DNA of 64,000 nucleotides from JBAXTZ01 sp041666525 (GCA_041666525.1 JBAYGT010000005.1:62001-126000), one strand, 5' to 3'; positions 17,338 to 26,537 are shown, counted from the first letter of the stretch. Numbers and translations are program-made. The notes: generated from the letters alone by a model not told the origin.

Positions 17338-17736
17338 ATGTTACTGACAATGCAAAACGGTGCAACACGAGTCGTGGAATCTATGCCAAACAACATTATG
17401 GAAAAAGGTTGCAGAATGATGGAAGATGGTGGAAATGGCATGATGGGTGGTGGCCGGCAAGTAATGGAAAGAAATATGATCATGAATCAGGGAGGAGATA
17501 TTATGCACATGGTACACGCGGGGTTTGCAATATTATTCGGGTTAGCGCTCTTGGCAATAGTAATTATTGCAGCAATCTGGATTTACCGGTTGATGAATAA
17601 GTACACCTGTGGAAAAGTTGCAATCAAACAAGCCGCGACTTTTGAAACGGCATTGGAAATTCTCAGCCGCCGCTATGCTGAAGGTGTTATTAACACTGAA
17701 GAATATCTCGAACGTAAACAACACTTAATTGAATAA
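17338..17736 (+). CDS. Small membrane protein with C-terminal SHOCT domain
   Basis: The 132-residue protein has a methionine- and glycine-rich N-terminal part (residues 15-55, including MEDGGNGMMGGGRQVMERNM), one membrane helix at about 61-85 and a C-terminal SHOCT domain. The SHOCT signature is visible as ALEILSRRYAEGVINTEEYLERK. SHOCT domains are short helical oligomerisation modules, and no enzymatic role is indicated. GGAGG lies six bases before the ATG. The gene stands alone: the secretion operon ends 138 bases upstream, and a strong terminator separates it from the convergent MFS gene. The Met-rich segment could bind copper or another soft metal, but that is speculation. Confidence 0.7.
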   Translation: MLLTMQNGATRVVESMPNNIMEKGCRMMEDGGNGMMGGGRQVMERNMIMNQGGDIMHMVHAGFAILFGLALLAIVIIAAIWIYRLMNKYTCGKVAIKQAATFETALEILSRRYAEGVINTEEYLERKQHLIE

Positions 17737-17740
17737 ATAA

Positions 17741-17771
17741 AAAAGCTGCTTCGATCGAAGCGGCTTTTTTT
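17741..17771. terminator. Bidirectional terminator
   Basis: A GCTGCTTC/GAAGCGGC stem with a GATC loop is flanked by A and T runs. It ends the SHOCT gene on the plus strand and the MFS gene on the minus strand. Confidence 0.9.
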
Positions 17772-19015
17772 CATAATTTGTCGAACGCCGTCTTGTTTTT
17801 CACCAACGGACGAGCGCATATACACAATAATGCTAAATACATTAAACACAAAAATACCAAACACAACCCGATTCGCAATCCAGCGTAATCGGCGATTTTA
17901 CCAACCAAAAACGGTACAAATGCTCCGCCGCAAACACCGGCGCAGAGAATTCCCGAAAACGCTTCCTGATGCTCACGCACCGAATTAAGCGCAAGCGAAA
18001 AAGTTATCGACCACATCACAGAAATGCAAATCCCCATTGCGGGAAAAGCGTAAACTGCGACTTCTTTTGAACCGAATAACGCCAGGCTAAACGACAAAAA
18101 TGCTGCAAAAATATATCCAAATAAAACCTTTTGGGCATCAAAAAGCTTCATCAATATCATCCCCAGAAGACACCCCAGACAACCACCCGCCCAAAACAAC
18201 GACAAGGCCTGAGCGCCTTCGGTCTGCGGATCCAATCCGTGATAAAGTTGCAAAAATTTTGACATCCAGGAAACACAGCTCTGCTCAACTCCGACATAAA
18301 AGAACGTGCCAAAGAAAAAGGCAATAACAGTTTTGTTTTTTAGCAAATACCATAATGTGACTAAAATTGACCGGTTATTCACCCGCCCAGCTTCTGGCTG
18401 GCGTGGCAATTTAATGCTCAGCAACAACACCACACCAGCCGCAAACGCCAGCGCCAACACCCAATACATCGAAACCCAGGGGAACGTCCCGGTCGTCAAC
18501 CAGTCAACCGTTCTAATCAGATGATTCCCGGAAACATTATTGGCAAGCTCGCGATTGATATAAGAGTAAAGCAAAGGGTTTGCCGCAGACACCGCGCTAA
18601 ACAACAACCCCATGATAACCGAATAGAACGCAAAATTTTCACTGCCACCGGCAACCCGCATCAGCGGAAATACCGAAACTTCAATAGCAGCCATGCAAAT
18701 TCCAAAAACAAACTGCATCACTAAAGCAGTTATAAACGCTGGCGCAAGCGCAAACAGCGTCGAAGCGGCACAAGCCGTAGCGAAAGCCACAAACATTGTC
18801 CGACGCGCGCCAAAGCGTTCATTTAACATCCCCGCCGGCGCAGACATAAAAGCGTATGCCAAGAAGTAAGCAAACGGTAGCAATCCAGCGGCACCAAGTG
18901 TCAAAGAAAAATCCTTGATAACGTCCGGCAACAACGGGCCGAGCATATTCGCACACAGTGAGAGCACCCCCATCGCCAGCCAACAGAACACTACGATTTT
19001 AAAGTTTCTATTCAT
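17771..19015 (-). CDS. MFS transporter, substrate unknown
   Basis: A 414-residue major facilitator with twelve predicted helices. The loop after helix 2 reads GMLNERFGARRT, the position of the MFS signature. The general pattern recalls the FucP-like or oligosaccharide branch, but I see no residue that fixes the substrate. Its ATG overlaps the TGA of the upstream dipeptidase gene, a classic coupled arrangement. That suggests it moves a substrate or product of that hydrolase, for instance a peptide or amino acid derivative. The stop lies within the bidirectional terminator. Confidence 0.8.
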   Translation of the reverse strand: MNRNFKIVVFCWLAMGVLSLCANMLGPLLPDVIKDFSLTLGAAGLLPFAYFLAYAFMSAPAGMLNERFGARRTMFVAFATACAASTLFALAPAFITALVMQFVFGICMAAIEVSVFPLMRVAGGSENFAFYSVIMGLLFSAVSAANPLLYSYINRELANNVSGNHLIRTVDWLTTGTFPWVSMYWVLALAFAAGVVLLLSIKLPRQPEAGRVNNRSILVTLWYLLKNKTVIAFFFGTFFYVGVEQSCVSWMSKFLQLYHGLDPQTEGAQALSLFWAGGCLGCLLGMILMKLFDAQKVLFGYIFAAFLSFSLALFGSKEVAVYAFPAMGICISVMWSITFSLALNSVREHQEAFSGILCAGVCGGAFVPFLVGKIADYAGLRIGLCLVFLCLMYLALLCICARPLVKNKTAFDKL

Positions 19016-20388
19016 CTAGCCAACGTACACATCGCTTCAGCGATAACGCTGGTACCGAACATCAATTCATCCAAATAATAATTTTCATCGGCATTATGTT
19101 CGCGCCCGGATTTGCCACCGGGAATTCCCATGCCAAACGCTACGGTGTTCGGCAACTTTTTTGCATATGTGCCACCACCCATCGTGATTGGTTCTAACTC
19201 CTTTCCAAAATGTTTGCAGAAAATCGCATTAAGCGTCGTTACCAAATAACTGTCCTTCGGAAAATATAACGGATGGGTAAATTTTCCGATTTCCAGTTGC
19301 AATCCGTTATTTGCCGCAGTCAGAGCACAATCATCTGCGGCCTGCTCCGGTTTAAAGGTTACGGGAATGCGCACGTCACAGCCAATGGAGATAACATCGT
19401 TTTCGCAGCGAATTCGCGCCAAATTAAGCGTCAATTTACCGGACGGTATATCTTCATACCCGATACCAAGCAACTGTCCGTTCACTTCCCGACCGATAAT
19501 TCTATTTATAATTCTAACAAATTCCGCAATTGAACCGGTTAACTCCTGCTTTGCCAAAAATTCCATAAGCTTAGTAATCGCATTGTCGCCCTTTTCCGGC
19601 GTCGACCCGTGCGCAGCCGTTCCCGAGGCAGTCAAAACTACTTTCCCTGGCTTAACTTCAGCTATGATTCCGGGAAAAGCACTAGCAGCTTTGGCAAAAC
19701 CTGATGTATCTTCAGTAACAACAATTGCCGTGGCCGCAGTCGGCACGATATTCATTGTATCGCCGCCAAAAATACTCTCAATATAACTACCATTGCCTTT
19801 ATCAACAATTTCCATAGAGAAAAAAGGATGAATTCCGCCTTTTTCACCATAAACAACCGGAAACCCGCCATCCGGTGTAAAGCCAAATGCCGGTGCCGGT
19901 TCATGCGCCACGTAGTACTCCATGTCTTTCATACCGCTTTCTTCATTACAACCAAAGATTATCCGCACGCGGCGCTTTAACTGAACGTCGGCATCTTTAA
20001 TTGCTTTCAAAGCGTATAAAGCGGCAATTATCGGCCCCTTATTGTCAGTACAACCCCTTCCGATAATCTGATTATCGACAATCCGTCCTTCAAGCGGCGG
20101 CACGCTCCACCCTTCGCCCAGCGCCACAATATCCAGATGCCCAAGTACCGCAACATATTCTGCACCATCGCCATATTCCGCGTAGCCGCAATAACCGTCC
20201 AAATTCTTAGTTTGGAAGCCAAAACTTGCAGCCAAGGTCAAAGCGTGATCCAACGCTTTACGATTCTCAACCCCAAATGGCGCGCCTGGTTGCGGGTCAG
20301 CTTTGACACTCTCAAAGTGCATCGATTCTTGAATCGATGCGATCATTGCTGCTTTGTTTTCTTCAATCAATTTAAAAATTTTTTCCAT
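19012..20388 (-). CDS. M20-family dipeptidase, PepV/Sapep type
   Basis: A 458-residue cytoplasmic metallopeptidase. Motifs of the PepV/Sapep group are present in order: AVLGHLDIV (first metal histidine and catalytic aspartate), GRGCTDNKGP (bridging aspartate), FGCNEESGMKD (catalytic glutamate pair), PDGGFPV, and GREHNADE near the C terminus with the last metal histidine. Such enzymes hydrolyse dipeptides, often beta-alanyl or D-amino-acid-containing ones, with zinc or manganese. GAGGAG precedes the ATG. The gene is coupled to a downstream MFS transporter through an ATGA overlap, so the pair is probably a small peptide-use unit. Confidence 0.9.
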   Translation of the reverse strand: MEKIFKLIEENKAAMIASIQESMHFESVKADPQPGAPFGVENRKALDHALTLAASFGFQTKNLDGYCGYAEYGDGAEYVAVLGHLDIVALGEGWSVPPLEGRIVDNQIIGRGCTDNKGPIIAALYALKAIKDADVQLKRRVRIIFGCNEESGMKDMEYYVAHEPAPAFGFTPDGGFPVVYGEKGGIHPFFSMEIVDKGNGSYIESIFGGDTMNIVPTAATAIVVTEDTSGFAKAASAFPGIIAEVKPGKVVLTASGTAAHGSTPEKGDNAITKLMEFLAKQELTGSIAEFVRIINRIIGREVNGQLLGIGYEDIPSGKLTLNLARIRCENDVISIGCDVRIPVTFKPEQAADDCALTAANNGLQLEIGKFTHPLYFPKDSYLVTTLNAIFCKHFGKELEPITMGGGTYAKKLPNTVAFGMGIPGGKSGREHNADENYYLDELMFGTSVIAEAMCTLAR

Positions 20389-20404
20389 AATTCGCTCCTC
20401 TAAT

Positions 20405-22222
20405 TCATCTTAAGAAATTTAAAAAATAATTGCTCTTAATTGCCGTATCTGCTACTTCAAGCCCTTTAAGCACCCGTTGTTTTAATTGCTCGGTAATATT
20501 ACCACCTACCACTTGGCGGTTGGCAAGCACCGCAAAATCTTCTTTGGTGTTCAACAGATTCCGGCCAACGGTCGAATGAGCGTACTCTTCCGCCGGAATG
20601 CCCAATAAATATGCCAATGTTGGCATAACGTCGATCTCGCCGCCGGTTATTGTTATCCGCTCACCGACTTTAGCTTCCTGATAAATAATAAACGGAACCC
20701 GCTTACCGTTATTTTTCCACCAGTCACGCTCTGGCTGAACGTTGGCAATACCGTCTTCGTAGTAGCGATGTACGCCTTCGTGATCACCATAAACCGCTAT
20801 TATTGAATTATCCAGCAAATCATACCTCTGTAGCGCATTAAGAAAATTTCCCAGCATCCGGTCCGAATAATTTATACTCTGCAGGTAATCGCCCATCTTG
20901 GATTTCTCCAGCGATGGCGGTAATTTTAATTCGCGATACTTCTCCGGAATATCAAACGGTCCGTGACTGGACATAGTAACTATGAAAGCATAAAACGGTT
21001 CGGTAAATTTCGACAGTTTTTCTGCGGTTTGCTGCAGATACGGTCCATCGGCAAAGCCCATGCCAAAGGACTCGTTCATATTATATTCCGATACAGTAAT
21101 AAATTTCTCAAAACCCATCGCCGCAAACGCCGGACGAACATTCCACATTGAGCCGTCGTCGCTTTGAAAAGCTGTTGCCGAATAGCCATGGCGTTTCAAA
21201 AGATTAGGTAACGTATTATAGTCGTTATTAGGGAACCGGAAGAAAGTACTGCCCTGTCGGAGCGGGTAAACCGAAGAATTTGCCATAAACTCGGCATCGC
21301 TGCTATTGCCTTCGTTCACCTGTTCATAGAAATTGTTAAAATAATAGCCATGGGCCGCCATCCGGTTCAGATTAGGAGTTATTTCCTGACCGTCAAATTC
21401 CTGATTAATGACAAAATTTTCCAATGACTCAAACTGGATCAATATCAAGTTTTTCCCGCGATAGGTTGCCCAGCGATTATTCTTGGGTAAAATTTCCGCA
21501 TTTTCTTCCAGCCACTTGTAGATATCATTTTTTTCCAATTCACTTAAAATCATCGGTTGGCTATCGCGCCAATAGGTATATAAACTATATAAGTGAAAAC
21601 CGCCCGGGGAAATATTACGTGCGGTTACATTATTGTCCCAAGGGAAAATGATAAAGTGATATTTTCCATACAACTCATATTTTACCGCTATAAATTGCGA
21701 TGTTAGCAACACAATAACGATTAGCTGCGCCAGCAAAAACGATTTCCAACTAAAACGAAATCGCCGCAAATTGCTCCGCCGCCGAAAAACCAATGTCAAA
21801 ATAATTGGAAAATCCAATACAAAAAAAATATCTACGGCACGCAGCAAGGAGATTGTTACATCAAATAAGCTCTCGGCGCCGGCAGTCTGCCCTAATGAGT
21901 GAACCGAGGGCATAGTCTTGAAACCGCGAAAATAAATCGCGTCCATCAATAGCACGATGGAAATTAACAAATACAACAACAATAAGAATAACGGACGACG
22001 CCAATTTCTAAGTAAATATGCAAACGACACCAGCACCAACGAGAACGCAAAATAAAACTGCCAATATTGCAACAAAAGCTCCCCAGTTTTTTGAATTGCT
22101 TCCCAATCAACTACCGGCGTAAAAGTTATCATTGTTACCAATGCGCTTTTCAACATTATTCCGATAATTACGTAGCATACCAACCAATGGGGCAACGCGG
22201 CGCGAATTTTTTCGAAATTCAT
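20405..22222 (-). CDS. LtaS-like phosphoglycerol transferase (sulfatase fold)
   Basis: The 605-residue protein has five N-terminal helices (to about residue 200) and an extracytoplasmic sulfatase-fold domain, the layout of lipoteichoic acid synthases and MdoB/OpgB-type enzymes. Metal-site elements are visible: QFESLENF (glutamate), VTMSSHGPFD and YGDHEG (aspartate-histidine). At the nucleophile position, where LtaS proteins have Thr in a TSD motif, this protein reads GNSSDAEF with Ser307. An in-frame start exists at 22339, but GAGGAA lies seven bases before the ATG at 22222. In a cell with an outer membrane the product may be a periplasmic glycan modified with phosphoglycerol rather than lipoteichoic acid. 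Confidence 0.85.
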   Translation of the reverse strand: MNFEKIRAALPHWLVCYVIIGIMLKSALVTMITFTPVVDWEAIQKTGELLLQYWQFYFAFSLVLVSFAYLLRNWRRPLFLLLLYLLISIVLLMDAIYFRGFKTMPSVHSLGQTAGAESLFDVTISLLRAVDIFFVLDFPIILTLVFRRRSNLRRFRFSWKSFLLAQLIVIVLLTSQFIAVKYELYGKYHFIIFPWDNNVTARNISPGGFHLYSLYTYWRDSQPMILSELEKNDIYKWLEENAEILPKNNRWATYRGKNLILIQFESLENFVINQEFDGQEITPNLNRMAAHGYYFNNFYEQVNEGNSSDAEFMANSSVYPLRQGSTFFRFPNNDYNTLPNLLKRHGYSATAFQSDDGSMWNVRPAFAAMGFEKFITVSEYNMNESFGMGFADGPYLQQTAEKLSKFTEPFYAFIVTMSSHGPFDIPEKYRELKLPPSLEKSKMGDYLQSINYSDRMLGNFLNALQRYDLLDNSIIAVYGDHEGVHRYYEDGIANVQPERDWWKNNGKRVPFIIYQEAKVGERITITGGEIDVMPTLAYLLGIPAEEYAHSTVGRNLLNTKEDFAVLANRQVVGGNITEQLKQRVLKGLEVADTAIKSNYFLNFLR

Positions 22223-22379
22223 AAACTTCCTCGCAAGCAATTGCTCGTGCACCTTCGTTTTTCTAAATATTACAATTCGCCATTGTTCACAATTTTCCTG
22301 CAAAAAAAGCGGATTGTTCAAAAAGAACAAGCCAATCAATTACATCACTGCAAGCGAAATAACTTACAACAACAATGTT

Positions 22380-22390
22380 TGCTCATAAAT
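22380..22390 (+). repeat. Left copy of 11-bp direct repeat flanking the decayed island
   Basis: TGCTCATAAAT recurs exactly at 26520-26530, directly after the adenosine deaminase stop region. The two copies bracket the block of foreign-looking and broken genes. It could be a target-site duplication or attachment-site remnant, or coincidence. Confidence 0.4.
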
Positions 22391-22393
22391 ACT

Positions 22394-22427
22394 CGCCGTC
22401 CGAACGACTAATTTCGTCCGGACGGCG
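22394..22427. terminator. GC-rich hairpin in the 22223-22502 intergenic stretch
   Basis: CGCCGTCCG pairs with CGGACGGCG, with an extended stem (one mismatch) around a short loop, followed by TTT. It looks like a terminator, yet no gene on either strand ends here: the LtaS-like gene starts to its left and the next gene starts to its right. It is probably left over from rearrangement at the island boundary. I see nothing else in this stretch. Confidence 0.55.
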
Positions 22428-22502
22428 TTTAAATATGTTCATTTAATCGAAAATAATGGTAAAATAACAGCGAATAGTTACTATTCTCAAGGATGGTTCG
22501 AA

Positions 22503-22973
22503 ATGTTATCATCATTAATGCCAGTCATAACAGGATTAATCCCAATCATAACAGGTTTTTTACTCGGACTATTTTCATCATTCATTATCGACTGGTATAA
22601 AAATAACAAGGTCAAGAAACAAAAGACTCGCGCACTTAAGTTAATCGTTGAAAAGGCTGGTCTAGAACTAAGCTCAATTCGAGCGATATCGCTTGCTGGC
22701 AAAAATTTGATATCAGAGAATAAAACTTCAGTTCATCTAAATTGGTTAACTCCAGATAACCTATCATTACTTGACGACAATGTCGCAAATTGGGCATACG
22801 AAGTAGCGCATTTGATAAATCGCATAGAAGAGATACGATTGCTTGCCTATACATTTTTGGGGCGTGAGGACGCTGTCAGCGTTAACAGATTAGCTTCGTA
22901 TCAGTATGCTATAGATTGCTATCTGACAGCATTTTTAGAAAAATTAGACAACAAACCCAGAGAACTCAAATAG
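22503..22973 (+). CDS. Hypothetical protein with N-terminal membrane anchor
   Basis: I do not recognise this 156-residue protein. One long hydrophobic segment (about residues 4-32, rich in Ile, Leu and Gly) is followed by a lysine-rich stretch (NNKVKKQKTR) and a mainly helical, charged cytoplasmic part. No catalytic motif is evident. It is AT-rich relative to its neighbours and sits at the left edge of a decayed island, and a rho-independent terminator follows it at 23071. The upstream stretch lacks a clear ribosome site (AAGGATGG lies ten bases before the ATG). It could be an accessory or defence-related membrane protein, without direct support. Confidence 0.55.
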   Translation: MLSSLMPVITGLIPIITGFLLGLFSSFIIDWYKNNKVKKQKTRALKLIVEKAGLELSSIRAISLAGKNLISENKTSVHLNWLTPDNLSLLDDNVANWAYEVAHLINRIEEIRLLAYTFLGREDAVSVNRLASYQYAIDCYLTAFLEKLDNKPRELK

Positions 22974-23070
22974 CCAATTCAATGAATCAGTCACAAATAA
23001 ATTGACAATACGAGCACTACATAATATAATTACGTTGCAGGATATAATCCTGGATCCGTTAGCGGGTCGC

Positions 23071-23100
23071 CCACCTCCAGTTTACTGGACGGTGGTTTTT
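23071..23100 (+). terminator. Rho-independent terminator
   Basis: CCACC.TCCAG and CTGGA.GGTGG arms around a TTTA loop, followed by TTTTT. It ends the small membrane protein gene and lies just before the convergent DUF3800 stop. Confidence 0.8.
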
Positions 23101-23106
23101 CTGCTT

Positions 23107-24030
23107 TTATGGGAAGATTTTCAATCCCTTATTGCTGTAGTTTGGCCAGCCGTGAAATTTCTCCTCAATAGCAATAAAACTTCTGTCCTTGTTACCACTG
23201 CGTGCGTACTTCATTATCGGATAAACCGCCAAATCGGCTATTTCCAGAGCGAAGTATGATTTCATTTCATCGCTTTTTTGGCAACGTTTTGGATTGAAAT
23301 ATACTCCGTCAATAAAACTGGACTCCTGCCGATTTGCTGTGCCAATGGCCCCATTACTCAACTCCTCAACCAAATATCTGAGAATATTGCGATCTTCTTT
23401 ACCACCGCGCGCTTCGAAAACTATCGAACCGCGCTTTTTGTTTTTAGCCAGATAGTATTTACAAAATCGCTCAAGAATGAATGTTGAGCATAGATTATAG
23501 GCGTCATAAGACTTATCACCATATTTCTTCAAAAGCTCATATTTGTCGATACCAGCGGCAATAATATTGTACGGAAGATTTGTCATCATCACCGAAAGAT
23601 CCTCTGTGAAACTATCGAAAGTTTCATTAGGCAAGTCAAATGGTGCAATCCGCTTTCTAACTTCTTCCGAATGGAAACATACCCGTTTTTCGCAACGTTG
23701 CTTCTTATAAAATCCAATACCATTATCCCAATATTTATTCTTTATTGACATAACTGCGTCCGAAACTTCTGGAAAATTATTGCGCTCAATAATAATTCCG
23801 GCTACCGCCAAGTGCCGTTCGCCAATACCCGGCTGCGTATTCATCGCTATTGCTTTTCTTACGTTTTTCAGCGTTCGTCCACCGCTTTCGTCAATAAAAA
23901 TAATATAATCAGATTGATCCGGCCAATGGTCAAGAACCGTCGGACCTGCTTGCCAGTTTTGCACAATATTACTCTTTATCCTTTCGATACATAATTTCAA
24001 CTCAGCGCTCCATTCAGCTTCCGTTTCCAC
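23107..24030 (-). CDS. DUF3800 domain protein
   Basis: The 307-residue protein carries the DUF3800 hallmarks: IIFIDESG at about 43-50, a central helical region, FEARGGKEDR, and LEIADLAVY towards the C terminus. The acidic motif positions resemble an RNase H-like nuclease fold, which has been proposed for this family, but function is unproven. It appears complete. Its first 34 bases overlap the end of the truncated restriction-subunit gene, a position DUF3800 genes often take beside restriction-modification and other defence genes. It may be the only intact gene of the island on this strand. Confidence 0.78.
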   Translation of the reverse strand: METEAEWSAELKLCIERIKSNIVQNWQAGPTVLDHWPDQSDYIIFIDESGGRTLKNVRKAIAMNTQPGIGERHLAVAGIIIERNNFPEVSDAVMSIKNKYWDNGIGFYKKQRCEKRVCFHSEEVRKRIAPFDLPNETFDSFTEDLSVMMTNLPYNIIAAGIDKYELLKKYGDKSYDAYNLCSTFILERFCKYYLAKNKKRGSIVFEARGGKEDRNILRYLVEELSNGAIGTANRQESSFIDGVYFNPKRCQKSDEMKSYFALEIADLAVYPIMKYARSGNKDRSFIAIEEKFHGWPNYSNKGLKIFP

Positions 24031-25082
24031 TCGTCGCCGAACACCACTTCAAATACCGGTTTCTTGTCGGAAAACTGTCCGGCGAATTCATCGATGTGGA
24101 CTTCATCGCTCTGAACCAACTCATTACATAACCTGAATATCGCTTGTTTGTAATCAGTATCTTCGTTTTTCAGATGCACGCCTTTGGTTTCAACTACATA
24201 GACTTTTTCATAATCCTCAACCCGCGCCGGGTCGGTTTGCGCGAATACAAAATCCGGATAAATGGCGTTACGCTGCCAGCCGCGCACAGAATATTCACGG
24301 CGGGCGAGATTCCGGAACCACCACAGCAATTTATCGTGCTCATCCAGATATAACGCTACCGGTATTTCCAGATCATTCAATCCGTCTTGCGGCACGTATT
24401 CAAACAGGCTGCGTTCAAGCTGGCTACCGTCGCCGCGCGTCAATCGTCTCGCGCCGGTTTTGGCGAAAGTTTTATCAGGAACACAGTAGCCAATACCTTC
24501 CGCCAAAAACAGCCTGATCATATCGTCACTGATCATTTTTCTGAATACCGCTTCCGCCAGCCGGTTTTCTTCGGCTTGCAACAGCTTCGCCAGTTCTTCA
24601 ATGACAAAGACGATGTTGGCGGCGATCAACGGCTGCTTATAGCGTTTGCCCAAATTATCCACGGCTTTCTTCGACAATTCCCAAGCCAGCCAGGGATTCG
24701 GTACAATATCCTGAATATTTTTGGCAATTAACAACAAATCAACTGCGGCGGCCTGATAGTATTCCGACTTTTGCGCGTGGACTTCTACAATTTCATTGAC
24801 ATCATCTGATAACCCCACCGCAAATGTCTGCGATTTACCGGCTTCAGTCAGAACCAGCGAGTCGAACGCCTTTAAATCAGCATCCAGCCAGTTGATTTTA
24901 CCGGCAATGTCCGTATGTTTCAGCTCGCGCCAACCGGCGACACCGTTAAATACTGCAAACCGTGGCAAATATATCTTGCCGCTGAATTTTTTGAATCGTT
25001 CGCGGTATTGCACCGCAACTGTTTGGCTGTTCGACTCGCCGTTCCCGGTGTCCAGCGTTACATTACCCGCGAGATCGCCCAA
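23997..25082 (-). pseudogene. Type III restriction enzyme Res subunit, C-terminal remnant
   Basis: About 361 codons matching only the C-terminal third of a Res subunit. The endonuclease core is visible as IYPDFVFA and VVETKG (a PD...ExK site) around residues 275-305. The helicase part, which carries the Walker motifs in this roughly 900-1000 residue family, is absent. The open frame begins with TTG inside the tail of the methyltransferase reading frame, and the frame reads on upstream as ECQRR before MGDLAGNV. This shows that homology starts abruptly there. The simplest explanation is a single deletion that removed the end of mod and most of res. Confidence 0.8.
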
Positions 25083-26145
25083 GCGCCGTTGGCACTCCGT
25101 TAATTACCCGCCGCACCCGCTCGGAGGTAATAGTATCGGCGTAATCTTCGCACTCGATCAAAATAAATTTGCGTTCACCGCCGTCTTCTTTATTTAAATC
25201 CAACACCGCGTGCGCCGTTGTTCCGGACCCGGCGAAGGAGTCGAGAACTATAGAATCCGTGTCGGTACCCAATTTAACACATTTCTTTATTAAATCCACA
25301 GATTTTGGAAAATCAAATAAAGTTTCCCAAAATATTTCTCTATTCATTTCTTTGCCGTTTTCGTTGTTAATTTCCTTTTCCATCCATAAAGCTTTGGCTT
25401 TTGTAACGGCTACAGAACCATCTTCTTTATTCAAATAATCTTTTCTAAATATCCGCCAATTTCCATTTACGGTCTGACGACCAATCAATAATCCATAGTT
25501 ATTTTGAACTTTATCTCGACCCCAAGTCCAACAACCATCTAATTTTTCCAAATTGCGAGGGTACACCTCAACTGAATATTGTCCTGATAGTTCCAAAGAA
25601 ACCTTATTAGTGTTCGGGTCAACAAATATCGGATAAAAAAGATTAGCACGATTTTCGCGATTAAATACAGGATTACGATTTCTCAACTCTAACTCACGGT
25701 GCAAACCGATTTCATCAATTTTGCTATATTCTTTTAGCGCCTTTCCTTCTTTATCAAGTAGATTAATAGAACCATCAAAATCAGTGTCTTTAGCATACAG
25801 CAAAACATACTCATGCGTTTTTGCAAGAAAACGATCAAGTGTACGTCCACGAGGATTCAACTGCACTATGATGCAACTGATAAAATTCTTTTCACCAAAT
25901 ATTTCGTCCATTAACATCTTCAAATTATACATTTCGTTATCATCGATGCTGACAAAAATCACGCCATCATCTGCCAGCAATTCGCGCAGCAGTTTCAACC
26001 GCGGCATCATCATACACAGCCACTTATCGTGCCGTGTCAAATCTTCTTTATCGACAATCGTACCCAGCCACTCCTTGATCATTGGCGAATTGACGCTGTC
26101 GTTATATACCCATTTTTCATTACCGGTATTGTATGGCGGGTCGAT
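25063..26145 (-). pseudogene. Type III DNA adenine methyltransferase Mod subunit, truncated at both ends
   Basis: The open frame begins exactly with the catalytic motif IDPPYNTGNEKW (motif IV, starting at 26145), preceded directly by a TAA stop at 26146-26148 and, a few codons before, another stop. The expected N-terminal 100 or more residues are missing. The SAM-binding motif DSFAGSGTT is intact near residue 305. The C terminus ends as RRVINGVPTA followed by a short out-of-family tail, cut at the junction with the Res remnant. A start at M (26082) would exclude the catalytic motif, so no functional product is likely. This is a beta-type N6-adenine methyltransferase remnant. Confidence 0.82.
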
Positions 26146-26210
26146 TTAGTATGTTTCATTCACAAATTATAAGGTAGTTATTCGCCATAAAACATAATAA
26201 TCCTGCATAA

Positions 26211-26468
26211 TCAAGAAATTTGTCGGTTTCGGCGGCCTTGACTTTGTTTAGTAGAGTTCAAATCCGCCAGCGCTGGCGGATATTCCCTGGCTAGGTTCAT
26301 AAACCGCTGCGCAGTTCTCGCCGAAAATCCCACTTTGACACTCAGATATGGATACCACGCGCTATGCGCGAGCGTCTGCTTGACCGCTATCAGCCGCTTG
26401 CCGATCTCAACAATATTCCAGCGAACAAAAAAATTATATCGGTATTGTCTGTAAAAATACCGAAGCAT
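26211..26468 (-). pseudogene. DUF3102 fragment
   Basis: The stretch VEIGKRLIAVKQTL...GFSARTAQRFMNLAREY matches the core of DUF3102 proteins, found on phages, plasmids and other mobile DNA. The frame reaches back to 26519, but its first residues there are simply the translated terminator of the neighbouring deaminase gene, so the N terminus is lost. The C-terminal side stops matching after ALADLNSTK and ends ten residues later. It is therefore broken at both ends. It lies between the deaminase terminator and the truncated mod gene and marks the right part of the decayed island. No ribosome site is seen. Confidence 0.65.
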
Positions 26469-26482
26469 ATATAAATACCAAA

Positions 26483-26507
26483 CGACCCCGCGAAAAGCGA
26501 GGCCGTC
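26483..26507 (-). terminator. Adenosine deaminase terminator
   Basis: A GC-rich stem (GAC..CCCGC against GCGAGG..GTC with a GAAAA loop) lies about 30 bases after the deaminase stop. It is followed on the minus strand by TTTGGT. Confidence 0.6.
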
Positions 26508-26519
26508 AAAAAAGAACAA

Positions 26520-26530
26520 TGCTCATAAAT
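26520..26530 (+). repeat. Right copy of 11-bp direct repeat flanking the decayed island
   Basis: TGCTCATAAAT, identical to 22380-22390. Here it follows AAAAGAACAA directly. The same ten bases stand at 22321-22330, separated by 49 bases from the left copy. Confidence 0.4.
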
Positions 26531-26537
26531 CAATTTT

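Noticed and set aside
26469..26519. Extended N terminus of the DUF3102 frame
   Set aside because: These codons are the adenosine deaminase terminator read in the same direction, not protein-coding sequence.
22391..26520. Prophage or integrative element
   Set aside because: No integrase, transposase, structural or replication genes were found; only defence-type and mobile-associated remnants remain.
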